Positions 29,219-40,999 of a stretch of DNA of 64,000 nt are shown in pieces. The notes beneath the pieces are model-generated. The model had not been told where the DNA came from. It did not search any database and saw nothing but the letters and a program-made list of their open reading frames with translations. Each line of letters opens with the position of its first letter. The first letter of the stretch is position 1. The stretch comes from Ananas comosus (lineage: Eukaryota; Streptophyta; Magnoliopsida; Poales; Bromeliaceae), in NCBI RefSeq assembly GCF_001540865.1, contig NC_033622.1, positions 16,938,089 to 17,002,088 on the forward strand, in the 5' to 3' direction. Made by a program: the position numbers and the translations under genes.

Positions 29219-29585
29219 TCTTCTTTTTTTTTTTATACATTTAGCCTCCTGAAAATTTTTTTCAAATAAATAGTCATAACAAATTTATATTTGTAATAAC
29301 AATTCTCTTCTTATCACGCGAACACCTAAATAACATTTTTAAATCAATTACCGTGTTTTTTTTTTGTATTTTTTTATCACCCCTAATTTAAAAAAGAGAG
29401 AATAAAATATGAATATAAATACCGTGATTCAATTTAAATATAATGATTTAATCATTGTGTTCAACTTAAAAATGTTAATGCCATATATATAAATATAAAC
29501 TTATTAAAATTATTTATAAAAAAAAAATTGAGAGGACTAAATACAAAGAAGGCCTCTTTAGTTTCTCCGGCGACATGCCTGTACA

Positions 29586-30616
29586 TAGGGATGTCAATGG
29601 GTATGAATATCCGAAATTTTATCCGAACCCGAATGAAACGGATATATCCGATATGGATATGAATTCGGATATGGATATCAAATATAGAAACTCGACGGAT
29701 ATAGATTCGGATATGGATTTTGATTGTACCCGACCCGAACCCAAACCTGACCCGAATCCGACCCGAACCTGAATTTATTTTGTATTATATATATATATAG
29801 AGAGAGAGAGAGCGCTAGGTTCCTATACTTTCGAAAGTACGGAAGCCTCCGTACTTGTAAGTTGTTTTCAATAATGGAACATCCGATTCGGCGATCGGTT
29901 CCGTTAGACATGATCTACTCTATTAAAACTACTTAGAAACCAAATTTCATAATTTTTTGACTTCGTTTGTGTAGTAAACGAGTAGCCTCAAAATGAACGG
30001 CTGAAAATGAAAATCTCATAAAAAACAGTGATAAAGGACTCAAATTTCAAATTGAAAGTATTGGCTTTGCTATTGATGTTAAGTAGAATTTTCTATTAAA
30101 TTTTCATCTAATTTGAATACTTCTACACCATTGAACTTAAAAACGTGTCACATCGGCCGTTAAAATAGTTATTTTTGAGACATTTTGATCGCTTGGTAAA
30201 TAATGTCAAAAAATTATAAAATTTAGTTTCTAAATAGTTCCAATAGAATAGATTATACTTAACGGAACCGATCGTCAAATCGGATTTTCTATCATCGAAA
30301 ACAACTTACAAACACGGAGGTCTCCGTACTTTCGAAAGTACAGGAGACTTACTATATATATATATATATTATATAACTAAATATATATATTTAATGCTAT
30401 ATTTGAATTTGTATTTTCAAAATTTTAATTTAATATAATATATTTTGAAATATTGAAAAAAAAAATTGTTTTGGATTCAAATTTTGGGGTTGGGGTTCGG
30501 GTTTCGGATTTTTGGTCGGATTCGGGTTTGGATATGGATTTTTAAAATCCGTCGTGTTCGGGTTCGGGTTCGAATTTTTAAAAATCCGTTTCGAATCCGA
30601 CCCGTTGACATCCCTA
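29586..30616. mobile_element. hAT-like MITE with a nested family-2 element
   Basis: The ends TAGGGATGTCAATGGGTA and CCCGTTGACATCCCTA are inverted repeats. The flanks CCTGTACA (29578-29585) and CCTCTACG (30617-30624) look like a decayed 8-bp target duplication, the hAT size. The interior is rich in GGATATGGAT and TTCGGGTT motifs. The element at 29811-30352 lies inside. Confidence 0.75.
29811..30352. mobile_element. Family-2 long-TIR MITE, full copy nested in a hAT-like MITE
   Basis: Left CCTATACTTTCGAAAGTACGG and right CCGTACTTTCGAAAGTACAGG are inverted. The arms continue through GTTTTCAATAATGGA and GATCGGTTCCGTTAGAC. The structure is that of the copy at 8842-9391. Confidence 0.85.
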
Positions 30617-31519
30617 CCTCTACGTCTCCGCATTGAAATCCCAGTTAAATCGCAACTCTCAACGTCCAAATTGAAGTCCATGAGCAAACACAGCAGCCAA
30701 TATGCTCTTGCTTACAAGGATTTACTTATAGAGCTCAGCTCAAACAGTTGAACCTGTTAACAGATAAACGACATAAAACACATCCATTAATGGCAACCTC
30801 AATTTCCAAAAAGAATGATTGCATAATTTTTTTGTTAGAAGAAATACATGAACAAATGTAGCTAAGCTATAAGAGCATCCAATAATTTGGCAGTTTCTTC
30901 AGGCGAAATTACTCCATAATATTAACAAAATAAACACCTACTTTCTGAAATTAAAGAGATAAGCTACTTGTAGAGGATATGTACAACCTCTGGGCAGCGA
31001 ACATAATCAAAAGCTTGATGTTGTCTACCAAGTTAAAATAGAGAACAATATTGCAAAGATAAGTGAAAGACTTGCAGTATAAGCCTGTCAAAAGAATAAC
31101 ATAAACAACTCATACAGCATATCGTCGTATCATGACATGGAATGTTTTGACATGCCAATAAGACAGCGAATTTTCTGGTTAAACAAATAATTGAGATTTC
31201 CCGGCTGATACTTAAGTAATTTATGCCAGCTAAGTAAGAAATATATATAGGATATGCAGTTAGATTAGTGACAATTAAGAAGCATGAGTCAGAGAGCTAA
31301 AAGCAATCAACATGTAAATAAAGAGATACTATGATCAGTATGTTTCCAGATATATCTGCCGTAAAAGCATGAACACTAGCACAGCAATTTACCGACCATC
31401 TTAACAGAAACATAGATTTTCAAGATAAAAGTGAATATTAGATAGTTGATCAATAATAACCAGAAAGACAGCTTATGAGCCTCGCCGGCAAAACAAACTT
31501 CGTTTTAGACAAGAGGGAT

Positions 31520-31905
31520 CAGTGTTTTCTCACAGCTGCCATTATCAGTAGAAAGAGAAATTATTGAAGCTCCCCAGTCAAAAGAAAGAAGCAGGCGCAC
31601 TGGAAAGCTATAGTGAAACTAAAGATAGAAACACACATCAATAAAATATCAATGCTGCAACTTTCGACATAAAAAAAATAGCGCGAGCTTTCAACACGTT
31701 AATCATGTTGAAAGGTATTGTGATCTTCTTCTTTTTTTTCCTCACACCTGCTTCCTAGACAAAAGATAGAAGCATGCGTACCGGAAATGTATTGCAAATA
31801 TACAGATAAAAATATGCCAATGTAATATCAATGTTGTGACATTCAACATAAAAAAAAAAAAAGAGTGAGCTTTCAACAAGTTAATCATATTTGTCCATAA
31901 TTATT
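31520..31905. repeat. Tandem duplication downstream of mTERF-1
   Basis: About 31560-31700 and 31755-31890 share AGAAGCA, ATATCAATG.TG.GAC.TTC.ACATAAAAAAA and GAGCTTTCAACA.GTTAATCAT in order. The region between 30640 and 31998 otherwise shows no gene and may hold the 3' UTR of the neighbouring minus-strand gene. Confidence 0.55.
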
Positions 31906-31998
31906 TAACTTGTGGTATAATAAATTGCTAATTGGTTAATAGATTCAAAGGAGAAGATCTATGTTAAAAACAGAATATAATAAAATAAGGGTACATAA

Positions 31999-33894
31999 TT
32001 AGCCCAATGATAATGCTTTCTTGAAGTTTTCCCAAACTTCAGGACCCTCTGGATGGTGATTTACAAACTTCTTCATAAACACCTTATCAGAACAAGCAAG
32101 GACACTGCTCAGTGCTAAACACGGACTAGCTTTTCCCCTATCTTTGAGCCAATTGTACATCAAGAACCTAAGTTTGACCCTCTCAACAGTGTACGACATA
32201 TACGAGGGGAAGGCCACCAGTGAGCTTAACGGGTATTCTAAGTTATTTACAAGGAAGCTAATTTTTCTCTCAAGGACATCTATCTTCTGGTTCAGAACCT
32301 GTGGAGCTAATTTGATCATATTAACCACATCATTCGGATCCAAACCAGCTTCGACCAGAAAATTATAGCGGTGTTGAAGTTCATCACCTTTACCGCGAAA
32401 AACCTTGAGTGCCTTCTTCATATCTTCTGATTCCTCAGCAAACCCTATTTTTATCAAAAATTTCTTCTTCTCTCTAAGTGATCTTTCATCTGCACCAGAG
32501 TTCGGGAGACGATATAGTTTCGTCCCCAATGTATATTTCTTTAGCTGATGCGGATCCTCCTGTATAATTCTACACAAACGCTTTTTCCCGACATTAAGAT
32601 ATGTGAAGATGCTATTCGGTTTCTTTAGCGAACAAGAACCAAATATTTCTGGATGAGAAACCAAAAGCTTTTCAATATCCTCAGGACTCATTTCAATCTC
32701 AATTAAGAATAGCAGACCCTTTCGAAAGTTCTTCGTGAAATTGCCGATCGTAATGTTTGGGAAGTTTGAAAATAGATCGAATAAATCCTTTTTTCCTCCT
32801 CCCAACTTAGATAAAAGTGCAACCACTGAGAAAACCATCTTTCCAGAACCATCGAGCAAAAAGTCCGGATGCCATTTAATCAAATCTCCCATTTCTTCTT
32901 TACTAAATCCTAATTCGATGAAAAACTGTAAAAGAGCATTCATCCTACGCCAATCATAGAACTTTTTATCGGACAAAACACTCCCGATCCAATCTCGCTG
33001 GATTCCAAAATCGTCTAGGCCCTCCAGAACTTTTACAAGTTCCCCATTAACTTCACCGATCAAAACAACTGGAGTTGCTGCCGCAACCTTGATAACGCTA
33101 CTCTTACTGAGTCCCAATCCCTCATAAGCCTGAAGCTTCAATAACAATACGCCCGATTTATACTTAAAAATTTCGGTAGCATCCCTATATATTTTCCCTA
33201 TCTTGCTACGAGCAATCCCATAATTGCAAAGAACACGGAAATTCTCTAGCAACTGCTCATCATCAGAAAGGAACATTAAATCACGAGGCAGAAATGAATT
33301 GAACTCGCCGGGCTTAAGACCTATGCTCTCGAAGAACGGCTCAAATTCATTAATAGGGTGGTAGCGAAAGAACCGGGTCAATGCCTTGCCTATTTCTTCC
33401 TCCTTTTCGACCTTCTCCAGTAGCTTCTGGAGAAAAACAGGGGAGTGTTTACTCATGTGCTCGGCATCGGGGAAGTTTAATCCTCGAGTGCAGTGAAGGT
33501 AGTCCAGAAGTGCTTCCTGAGCCTCCACCACCGAACGGCTGCTCCGTCTCGCTCCTTGCAACAGTTCCAAAATTGCTTCTTGATCTTCCTCAACAGCTCT
33601 AGGGCTTTGAGCTGTAGCTTCATTACTAAAACCTCTACTCCTCGCAAAAGACGAGGTTTTCGCCGAAGAACGTGTGCTTGCATGGGAGGAACATGCTCTT
33701 TTAGAAGAAAAGGGAGACGCCCATTTGGAAGCTGATGACTCTATCACACATAGATCTCGAAAAAATCGGAAAGTTGAAATCTTCCTACAGCAGAGAGCAT
33801 CGGCAGCATAAAAAGCTAGGGCTTTTGACAAACCGCGAGTTTCCACTGAACCAAATCGAGAAACCAAAGCTAGGGTTTTCCTCCAGTGGGTCAT
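31999..33894 (-). CDS. mTERF family protein (mTERF-1), intronless
   Basis: 631-residue member of the plant mitochondrial transcription termination factor family, helical-repeat proteins that bind nucleic acid in mitochondria or plastids. The first 100 or so residues are rich in Ser, Arg and Ala, as in organelle transit peptides. The mTERF repeats follow, with the recurrent leucine/proline pattern (for example APQVLNQ near the C-terminus). The segment INEFEPFFESIGLKPGEF is shared with the neighbour at 34498-36462. It resembles the MTEF18/SHOT1 group, but that assignment is from memory and moderate. The start at 33894 gives the full presequence; a TTC repeat (about 34049-34080) lies upstream. 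It is divergently arranged with its paralogue, 603 bp between start codons. Confidence 0.92.
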   Translation of the reverse strand: MTHWRKTLALVSRFGSVETRGLSKALAFYAADALCCRKISTFRFFRDLCVIESSASKWASPFSSKRACSSHASTRSSAKTSSFARSRGFSNEATAQSPRAVEEDQEAILELLQGARRSSRSVVEAQEALLDYLHCTRGLNFPDAEHMSKHSPVFLQKLLEKVEKEEEIGKALTRFFRYHPINEFEPFFESIGLKPGEFNSFLPRDLMFLSDDEQLLENFRVLCNYGIARSKIGKIYRDATEIFKYKSGVLLLKLQAYEGLGLSKSSVIKVAAATPVVLIGEVNGELVKVLEGLDDFGIQRDWIGSVLSDKKFYDWRRMNALLQFFIELGFSKEEMGDLIKWHPDFLLDGSGKMVFSVVALLSKLGGGKKDLFDLFSNFPNITIGNFTKNFRKGLLFLIEIEMSPEDIEKLLVSHPEIFGSCSLKKPNSIFTYLNVGKKRLCRIIQEDPHQLKKYTLGTKLYRLPNSGADERSLREKKKFLIKIGFAEESEDMKKALKVFRGKGDELQHRYNFLVEAGLDPNDVVNMIKLAPQVLNQKIDVLERKISFLVNNLEYPLSSLVAFPSYMSYTVERVKLRFLMYNWLKDRGKASPCLALSSVLACSDKVFMKKFVNHHPEGPEVWENFKKALSLG

Positions 33895-34047
33895 AGTAAC
33901 TTCGAAGATATTTGAGAAGATGCAGGGAAAATAAGAGCGAAAATCCCAAATTTCGAAGAGAACAGAGTTACCTCTTCAGCCCCAGCTTTTGGGTAATCTC
34001 CCAAATCGCTCAATAAAGCCCCGACGATTCGCCATAATGTGAAGAGA

Positions 34048-34078
<31 letters not shown>

Positions 34079-34497
34079 CAGGGCGAGGGGTTTGTTCGAT
34101 TCGACACACAGAAAGAATGGAGAGTGGAGGGGTTAAAATAGGGGTTTAGTAGAGACTACAGAACCAGTGTGTTATTTAGGCCGATGGTCTTGAACCGTCC
34201 GATCTAAATCAGACGGATGAAACATACCTTCTTCCTCAAGGGGCCCCGTTTTAAGAACCCTCTCCCTCGGAGTTCCACCTTCAAAACCTCCGTTCGGAAC
34301 GACTAGGGTTTTGCCCACGCCCAAACGCATCAGTGGATCGTTCTTCGATCGGGGGAGGAGGTAGAGAGATCCCAAATCGAGGTAAGGGCATAAACCCTGC
34401 TCTATTTATGATTTGATCTGAAGAAAAGCTACACATGGACGGTGATTTTTGTTGAGGTTTCCGAGCCTTCCGCTCTGCTTGAAACCTGGGAATAGTC
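33895..34497. promoter_or_regulatory. Shared upstream region of the two mTERF genes
   Basis: 603 bp separate the two divergent ATGs. It includes a (TTC)10 or so tract at about 34049-34080 near the mTERF-1 side and no clear TATA box. Both 5' UTRs must lie here, so the core promoter region is short and may be bidirectional. The function is inferred from geometry. Confidence 0.5.
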
Positions 34498-36462
34498 ATG
34501 CTCTCTTTCACTAACCGATTAGTTCGAAGTGCGAGTTCCTCCCAAATGCTCACCGAATTGAGTAGCTCGCTCATTTCTACGAGAATTTTTGGTTTTCGGA
34601 GGGACTCGTATTGCCATTTGCCACAAAAAAGGTTTCTTTGTATCGATTTGGTTCCCCCAGCCATATTTTCCGGAAGATTGAGGAACTACTCATCATTAGG
34701 CTTTAGAACAGGATGGTTTTCTCATAGTAATTTGTATACCGATGTTGCAAACCTCACTTTTGCTCGTAAATTGCTCGATCATCAGCATCAGCAGTACCGA
34801 TTCTTCTCCGGCACTCGATCGGTGTATTCTGATTACTATGCGGTAATGGATTCAAGACCATCTCAGGATGGCCCCTTGGCCTTACGGATTTCTCGGGCCG
34901 GTAGATCAGACGCGCAGAATGCTCTTTTTGAGTACCTTCATGGTACTCGAAGCTTACATTTCACTGATGCAGAGCACATGAGCAAGAACTGCCCTGTCTT
35001 TCTTCAGAATCTTCTTTCTCGGTTTGAAAACGAGCACGATAAAGGCCGGTCTCTCACTAAGTTTCTTCGCTACAACCCCATTAATGAGTTCGAGCCATTC
35101 TTCGAGAGCTTGGGCTTGAAACCCTCGGAATTTTATTCTCTCCTTCCGAGAAATCTGATGTATCTTAGTGATGATGATATTCTGCTTGAGAATTACCACG
35201 TGCTTTGTAATTACGGGGTTCCTCGCAGTAAAATTGGGAAGATGTATAAGGAGGGAACCAAAATGTTTAGATATGGCTACGGCGTCTTGTCTTCGAAGCT
35301 TCAAGCTTTTGAGAATCTTGGCCTAACCAAGCCCACCATTATCAAATTGATCACTTGTTGCCCTTCACTTTTAGTTGGGGATATAGATGTGGAATTTCTT
35401 CAGGTTCTCAACAAGTTGAAGAGTATAGGGGTTGAGCTGGATTGGATCAGAGGATGTTTCTCTGACAAAAGCATGTACAGCTGGAATAGAATACTTGAGA
35501 TGCTGAATTTCCTCGATGGAATGGGCTGTGACAAGAGGGATTTGGCCAGTCTAATTAAGAAATACCCAAAATTTATTTTCGATGATTCAGGGAAAAAGAT
35601 ATATATTCTTGTCGCCATGTTGTTAAAACTAGGGCTCAAGATGAACGGCATATTAACTTTGTTCTTGCAGTATCCTCGCATTTTACTGGGAAATTTCACA
35701 AAGAATTTGTGGCAGTCTGTGCACTTCCTAGCTGAGATAGGAATGGAAGCAGAAGATATTGCAAATATGCTTTGTTCTCATCCTCAAGTTTTGGGTTCTT
35801 GTTCCTGTAAAAGACCAGATGTTGTATTAAAAACCTTAAATATGCCTGCTAAAAAGTTGTGTGGCATCATCAAGAAGGATCCAAGCCAGTTTAATACTTT
35901 AGTCTCAAGAAAAAAGAGCAATGTAGTGAACTTACCAAAGGTCGATGGCATATTTCTTCAAGAGAAGACCGACTTCTTGTTACAGCTAGGGTTTGTCGAG
36001 AATTCTGATGAGATGGCAAAAGCACTATCCAAGTTCCGAGGCAGAGGGGACCAACTGCAGGAAAGATTTGACTGTGTGGTGAATGCCGGATTAGACTACC
36101 ACACGGTTTCTGAAATGATCAAAGCAGTACCTCCAATACTTAACCAATCTACCGACGTGATCGAGAAGAAGATTGACTATCTATTGAACGAGTTGGGTTA
36201 TTCTCTAGAATCGCTCGCTGCTTTCCCGACATTTTTGTGCTATAATATGGAGAAAATAAGCCGTAGGTTTTCAATGTATAAATGGCTTACTGAGCAAGGG
36301 ATAGTGATACCAACCAAGAATAGAAAGATGGTGCAGAACCGAGCAGCCTTGAGTACTATTCTTGCATGCTCAGATGCACGATTCGAGAAATATGTTGTTA
36401 ATCTTCATCCTGAAGGACCCAAAAAATGGAAAAGGTTAAAGAGGTCAATATCTTCGCAGTAA
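34498..36462 (+). CDS. mTERF family protein (mTERF-2), intronless
   Basis: 654-residue paralogue of the gene at 31999-33894. The N-terminal 110 residues are Ser/Arg/Leu-rich, with few acidic residues early on, fitting a mitochondrial presequence. From about residue 150 it aligns with mTERF-1 throughout: EHMSK, the PINEFEPFFES block, LCNYG..RSKIGK, KLQA.E.LGL, and the closing HPEGP near the C-terminus. Tandem mTERF repeats cover the rest. The single exon matches many plant mTERF genes. The two have diverged considerably outside the repeat core, so the duplication is not recent. The exact nucleic-acid target is unknown. Confidence 0.92.
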   Translation: MLSFTNRLVRSASSSQMLTELSSSLISTRIFGFRRDSYCHLPQKRFLCIDLVPPAIFSGRLRNYSSLGFRTGWFSHSNLYTDVANLTFARKLLDHQHQQYRFFSGTRSVYSDYYAVMDSRPSQDGPLALRISRAGRSDAQNALFEYLHGTRSLHFTDAEHMSKNCPVFLQNLLSRFENEHDKGRSLTKFLRYNPINEFEPFFESLGLKPSEFYSLLPRNLMYLSDDDILLENYHVLCNYGVPRSKIGKMYKEGTKMFRYGYGVLSSKLQAFENLGLTKPTIIKLITCCPSLLVGDIDVEFLQVLNKLKSIGVELDWIRGCFSDKSMYSWNRILEMLNFLDGMGCDKRDLASLIKKYPKFIFDDSGKKIYILVAMLLKLGLKMNGILTLFLQYPRILLGNFTKNLWQSVHFLAEIGMEAEDIANMLCSHPQVLGSCSCKRPDVVLKTLNMPAKKLCGIIKKDPSQFNTLVSRKKSNVVNLPKVDGIFLQEKTDFLLQLGFVENSDEMAKALSKFRGRGDQLQERFDCVVNAGLDYHTVSEMIKAVPPILNQSTDVIEKKIDYLLNELGYSLESLAAFPTFLCYNMEKISRRFSMYKWLTEQGIVIPTKNRKMVQNRAALSTILACSDARFEKYVVNLHPEGPKKWKRLKRSISSQ

Positions 36463-38026
36463 AAGAAAATTCCTCTTCCCAAGAGAAATGCACCAATATT
36501 CAAAAAGTCAGTGCTGCAATAAAAAAACACTAGCTGTGGCCGCATGAACTTCCTGCGAATTTCTACAAGGAAGAGAGCTTTTGCTTCGTGGATCTTACCC
36601 CAAAGCAATGAGGGGCATCAGATGTGCTTCTAACTTTTGTTCGGTACGCATATTTTGAAGACAACTACGGTTCTTCTCATGATTTATAATGTAGGAAATT
36701 TTTAATGACGGCAAGGTAAGCAAGTGCCCAAAATTTTTGTGTAGATTTAAGCAGCCTTATATGGTAGAAGGTTCTTTTCAAAAATCTTCTTATCATCTAT
36801 TTGTCTACTAGTGATGCGTCAAAGCAGTTCCAGTATATCTAATTAATATGTCGTAAGAAGTTGCAAAAGGTCAGTTCTTGTGCCCTCTTTTTTTTTCTTT
36901 TTTCTTTTTCCTTTGTTTTTTTTTTTTTTTTTGAAGATTGCTATGATTTACCGTTCGTAAGTCTTTCTTAAAGAGGTGACTTGTTTTAACATTCGAGAGT
37001 ACTTGTAAAGTTCTCTGTTTCTACACTAAGTGCGTCAAAGAAAAAGTAACACAGAAAAAAAAGAAGGGGATTCAGGAAGTTTCATTTGTTTGCATATGAG
37101 ATTGTCAACTACTACTAGCAGTTGGTTGCCAGGGGAATTGTAATTAAACTGCAATATGTTATGCCAAATGAATGCATTTGTGTAACGAAACAGTCGTCAG
37201 TGTTTTAATGTATTTTTCTTTTTGTATACAATAGACAAAATTCATGTGTTAGCATACAATGGAAATGCCTTCTTATATTTCATTTTGTACGAATCTAAAG
37301 ATACTATAGAGTGCGATTCAATTGTAGGAAAGATGTGCATCTTAAAAGATCGTAAAAATTCTCTTTTACCTCAAGAAGTTTCTTTCAGGAGACTAGGCGT
37401 CTACTAAGTGCTATTCAAATTGAATTATTTGTCCCTTTTCTTTTAATGAAATCTAAGTATGAATATATTTTGATTGAAATCTATCAACTAGCTTTTTACT
37501 GCCTCAGAAATAAGAGTTTCCTCTTGCCTTTCTACGCTTGGGCCTAGAAACTCATTTTTAAGTTTTGCCTGCAACAAATCCCTTTTCTTAATCCTTTCCA
37601 GAACAACGAAGTTGCTCCCTAAACAATGAACGCATGCGCTAAGGCTGATAATGATTTACATGTTCTTTCCCTCTCTGGTAGGTATTAATGCAGCTCTGAT
37701 CAATGAGTTGGTATAATACTCTGAAAAAGGAGAAAAAGCGATTAAGCTATGTTACAACCCTGATCCAATCCATAATGATCACTTCTAACTTAACAGAGCA
37801 CAGCTTGATATTTCGGAGCAACAATATTTGCAATTGCCATGCAGAGAACCATAACAATATGATAAAATGTAATAGTGACCTGAAACCATGGCATACTCTC
37901 AATTCTTCGTCTAATTACAGTTCAAGTTCGCATGCAAACTGCATCTAGTATCACTTTTTGAGTACAATGGCATTCCAATTCCGGGGGTTTCAAACTTATT
38001 CACGACCAGTTGCGCATAGTCTGAGA
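36463..38026. other. Intergenic / 3' UTR region, no gene seen
   Basis: Moderately AT-rich with T-rich runs (about 36888-36933). It lies between two convergent 3' ends (mTERF-2 on plus, the dehydrogenase on minus). Short ORFs at 37222-37407 and 37703-37948 lack conserved motifs and look random. Confidence 0.6.
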
Positions 38027-40230
38027 TCATAGAGAAGAGAAGATGGGGACACCTGGCAGGGTGACACCAGAGTCGACGATGAAGATGTTGCCCGTCACAT
38101 AGTCTGAGGAATCATGGATCAGATATCGGACAAGGGACGTCAACGCGGGATCGGATGTTCCATAAGTTCGTAAGGGAACTGTCCTCTCGCATACAGTTTT
38201 GAGCCATTCCTTCTGCATGAGAGCAGCAGTTATCTCAGACATGAATAGCCCAGGTGCGATGCAGTTCACTCTTATGCTATATTCCCCCAATTCCAAAGCC
38301 ATAACCTGCACAAAAAATACATAAATTTGTTTAATCTACAAAATGAAATACAAAATTAAATGACAGATAGATGTCAGCTTATTGTATTCAATTGTACCTT
38401 CTGATTATTGCAACTTTAAAACTACAAGCAGAACAATCTTTTACACATTATTGTATAGGTGCGGAAATCCTTACGTATTACATATTTTCCAAGATTCTTG
38501 TTGCTAACCAATGTGGCATTCATAATTTTAACAATTTATTTTAACAATTTATGAGGAGAGCCCGCTAATTGGGAAGAAAGTAGTTCTGACGGGAATATTG
38601 TAATAATTACAGATAATTGCACGTTTGATCATCAAGACGAAGAAAGAATTTGTACGTAAAACATCACCTTAGTGATGGTATTAACACCCGCTTTCGATGC
38701 AGCATAAGCAATCCCCCCCGGTAGATGTCCACGGTTAATAGCGCCAATGGATGAAATGTTGATTACCGATCCCTTTAGCTTCGCATCTCGCATGTGCCTG
38801 CACACATGCTTTGTTACCAGCCATTGTCCAGTTAGGTTTGTCCTAATGTTGGCATTCCAATCACCCTCAGACCAATCTAAAGGGGAACGGACCCCACCTG
38901 GAGCACAAAGCCATCAACCAAGCAACATCATGTTAGATTTGCATCTGAAAACACCCAAGGAGCAAGGCTTCAAAGAATAGTTACTAGTACAACAATATAA
39001 GCACTCAAGTAATCACAAGACATGGAATAAGAAAAATAGCCCATATGGCATATGGTAAACAAATTGAACTCACCGTACCAAAATACAACAAGCATATCTA
39101 TCTACAACTATTCATTGCATTTTCAATAATTATCTTATAAATCTTATTGGGAAGTAAGATTACCAAACAAAGGCCTCAGTTTTTTCATTATTAGGCCACA
39201 CATGCTCTACCAGTCGCAGGACCATCAACCAATGTTCGGGAAAAATTAATATCATACCGGTCGCAAAAGGTTGGGCAAGTGTCTATCCGTCTCTTTCACC
39301 CTTCCAAGGAAAAGTAATTAAAAAAAGCAAAAGTGCAGCAACAAAGGTATAATACCAAATATTTTATTTTAATTGATGAAAGGGAATTAGTGATGTGAAA
39401 GACAATAATAAATGATAGTAAATGAGGACTTTATTGTCTCATACTTATTCAGTGAATCAATAAGAACCGTACGGCCGACCGGCTTTAGCACATATAGTAA
39501 GAATTTAATGATTGACATTCAAAATTTTAAATTCCGTATTTTATTTTTTTTAATTTATTTTTTTAAAAAATAAAATACATAGCACAATACCTCTCTCTCT
39601 CTCTCTCTCCTTTATTTCAAAAAAAAAGTACGGACGAATTGCTTAATGTCAAAAGCGTCCCGTCTCTAACCTCATGAAATTAGACCAATTAAAAGATTAA
39701 AAAGCATGAACAGTTTAAATTTAAAAAAAATAAATAAATCTTGACCAGCCGATTTAGAGGTTTCCTCGTATTCTGTTAACAAAGACCACATTCCGTTCAA
39801 TTTATAGTTAATTAAAAAAACAAATAGAAAAGGAGTGTGAGATCGCTCGGCGATAAAATAATCTCTCACCGCGGATCCCGGCGTTGTTCACCAACGCATC
39901 GATCCTTCCGAAGGCGCCCCACGCCCTCCCCACCGCGGCTTCTATAGCCGATTCCTCGGCGCTCACGTCAAGCTCCACGGCGACCGATCGGACGGCGGAG
40001 CGATCCCGGCCCGCCGCCGAGGGTGACGACGAAGACGATCCCGAGCCGTTGATCTCCTCGCAGAGGGCTCTCAACCGATCGATCCTCCGCGCCGCCGCCA
40101 CGACGCGGCACCCGGCGCGCGCGAGGTCGATGCAAAAATCGCGGCCGATCCCGGAGGAGGCGCCGGTGACCATCACCACCTTATCCTCCAACCTACTCCA
40201 CGGCGGAGACGACGCCACCGCCGCCGCCAT
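38027..40230 (-). CDS. Short-chain dehydrogenase/reductase (FabG-like), three exons
   Basis: Classical SDR enzyme using NAD(P)(H); plant relatives are often labelled 3-oxoacyl-ACP reductase-like, but the substrate is not predictable. Exons 39870-40230, 38668-38897 and 38027-38305 total 870 nt for 289 aa. The cofactor motif TGASSGIG is at 22-29, NNAG at 115-118, and the catalytic YAASK has Tyr185 and Lys189. The Ser of ISSIGAI (Ser169 or 170) is the likely third catalytic residue; it lies 15 residues before Tyr rather than 13, implying a slightly longer loop. There is no clear transit peptide, so it is probably cytosolic. The first exon is GC-rich. Intron 1 is about 970 bp and contains low-complexity sequence. 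Confidence 0.92.
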
Positions 40231-40354
40231 CGAGATCGGGCTTCACGGCGATCGGACGGACGGTTCGGGAACCTTCCAGAGCCTTCGACCAAGATCGAGG
40301 CGAGAGAGATGGTTCCAAATGGGGGCTACGAAGGAGGAGAGGAAAAAGGGCGGG

Positions 40355-40361
40355 ATTTATA
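40355..40361 (-). promoter_or_regulatory. Putative TATA box of the SDR gene
   Basis: The minus strand reads CTATAAATCC about 125 bp upstream of the ATG, a good TATAAAT match at a normal distance for a short 5' UTR. Confidence 0.6.
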
Positions 40362-40699
40362 GAGACAGCTCGGACTCGGGCTCGACGAAGATGAGATGGA
40401 CGTCTCTTAGCCAATGATAATAACAATATAATTATTATTATTATTATAATAATTAAAAGAGAAAAAAACCGTAGGCGGATCGCGTTATCAATGCTTGCTA
40501 CAAATCCAAAGATATAGACGTTAGTGCGGGCTTTATCTTTATCTTCACGGCGCACGCACAAGGGGGGTGTCTGGTCATTTGCTTCGCCTCCTAATCACTC
40601 ATAGGTGCCTGGTGGTATCCGTACTCTATAAATAAAAAAAAATCTTTTATATATATATATATATTATATAATAATATTATAATATATATATATATATAT

Positions 40700-40925
40700 A
40701 TATCAATATATTCTAATACTATCGATAGAACCAAATCCTTAGTACTGTTGAGTTTGTCTACCGTTAGATCTATACTTTGATCATTTCCACCCGTTAGATT
40801 ATACTATTAAACCAACCACCCACTCAACGCTAGGGAACCACTATCATCCTAACCGCACATCCTTTCATCCAACGGCCGAAAACTCAATAGTACCAAAGAC
40901 TTGGTACTATCGATAGTATAGTAGC
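40700..40925. mobile_element. Family-1 TIR MITE
   Basis: The left end reads CTAATACTATCGATAGAACCAA and the right end ACTTGGTACTATCGATAGTAT. The core CACCCGTTAGATTATACTATTAA and CCTAACCGCACATCC matches the inverted orientation of the copy at 240-512. It is followed by about 80 bp of TA repeats. Confidence 0.75.
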
Positions 40926-40928
40926 ATA

Positions 40929-40994
<66 letters not shown>

Positions 40995-40999
<5 letters not shown>

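Noticed and set aside
34281..34664. 127-codon minus-strand ORF across the mTERF promoter
   Set aside because: It overlaps the N-terminus of mTERF-2 antisense and has no recognisable feature.
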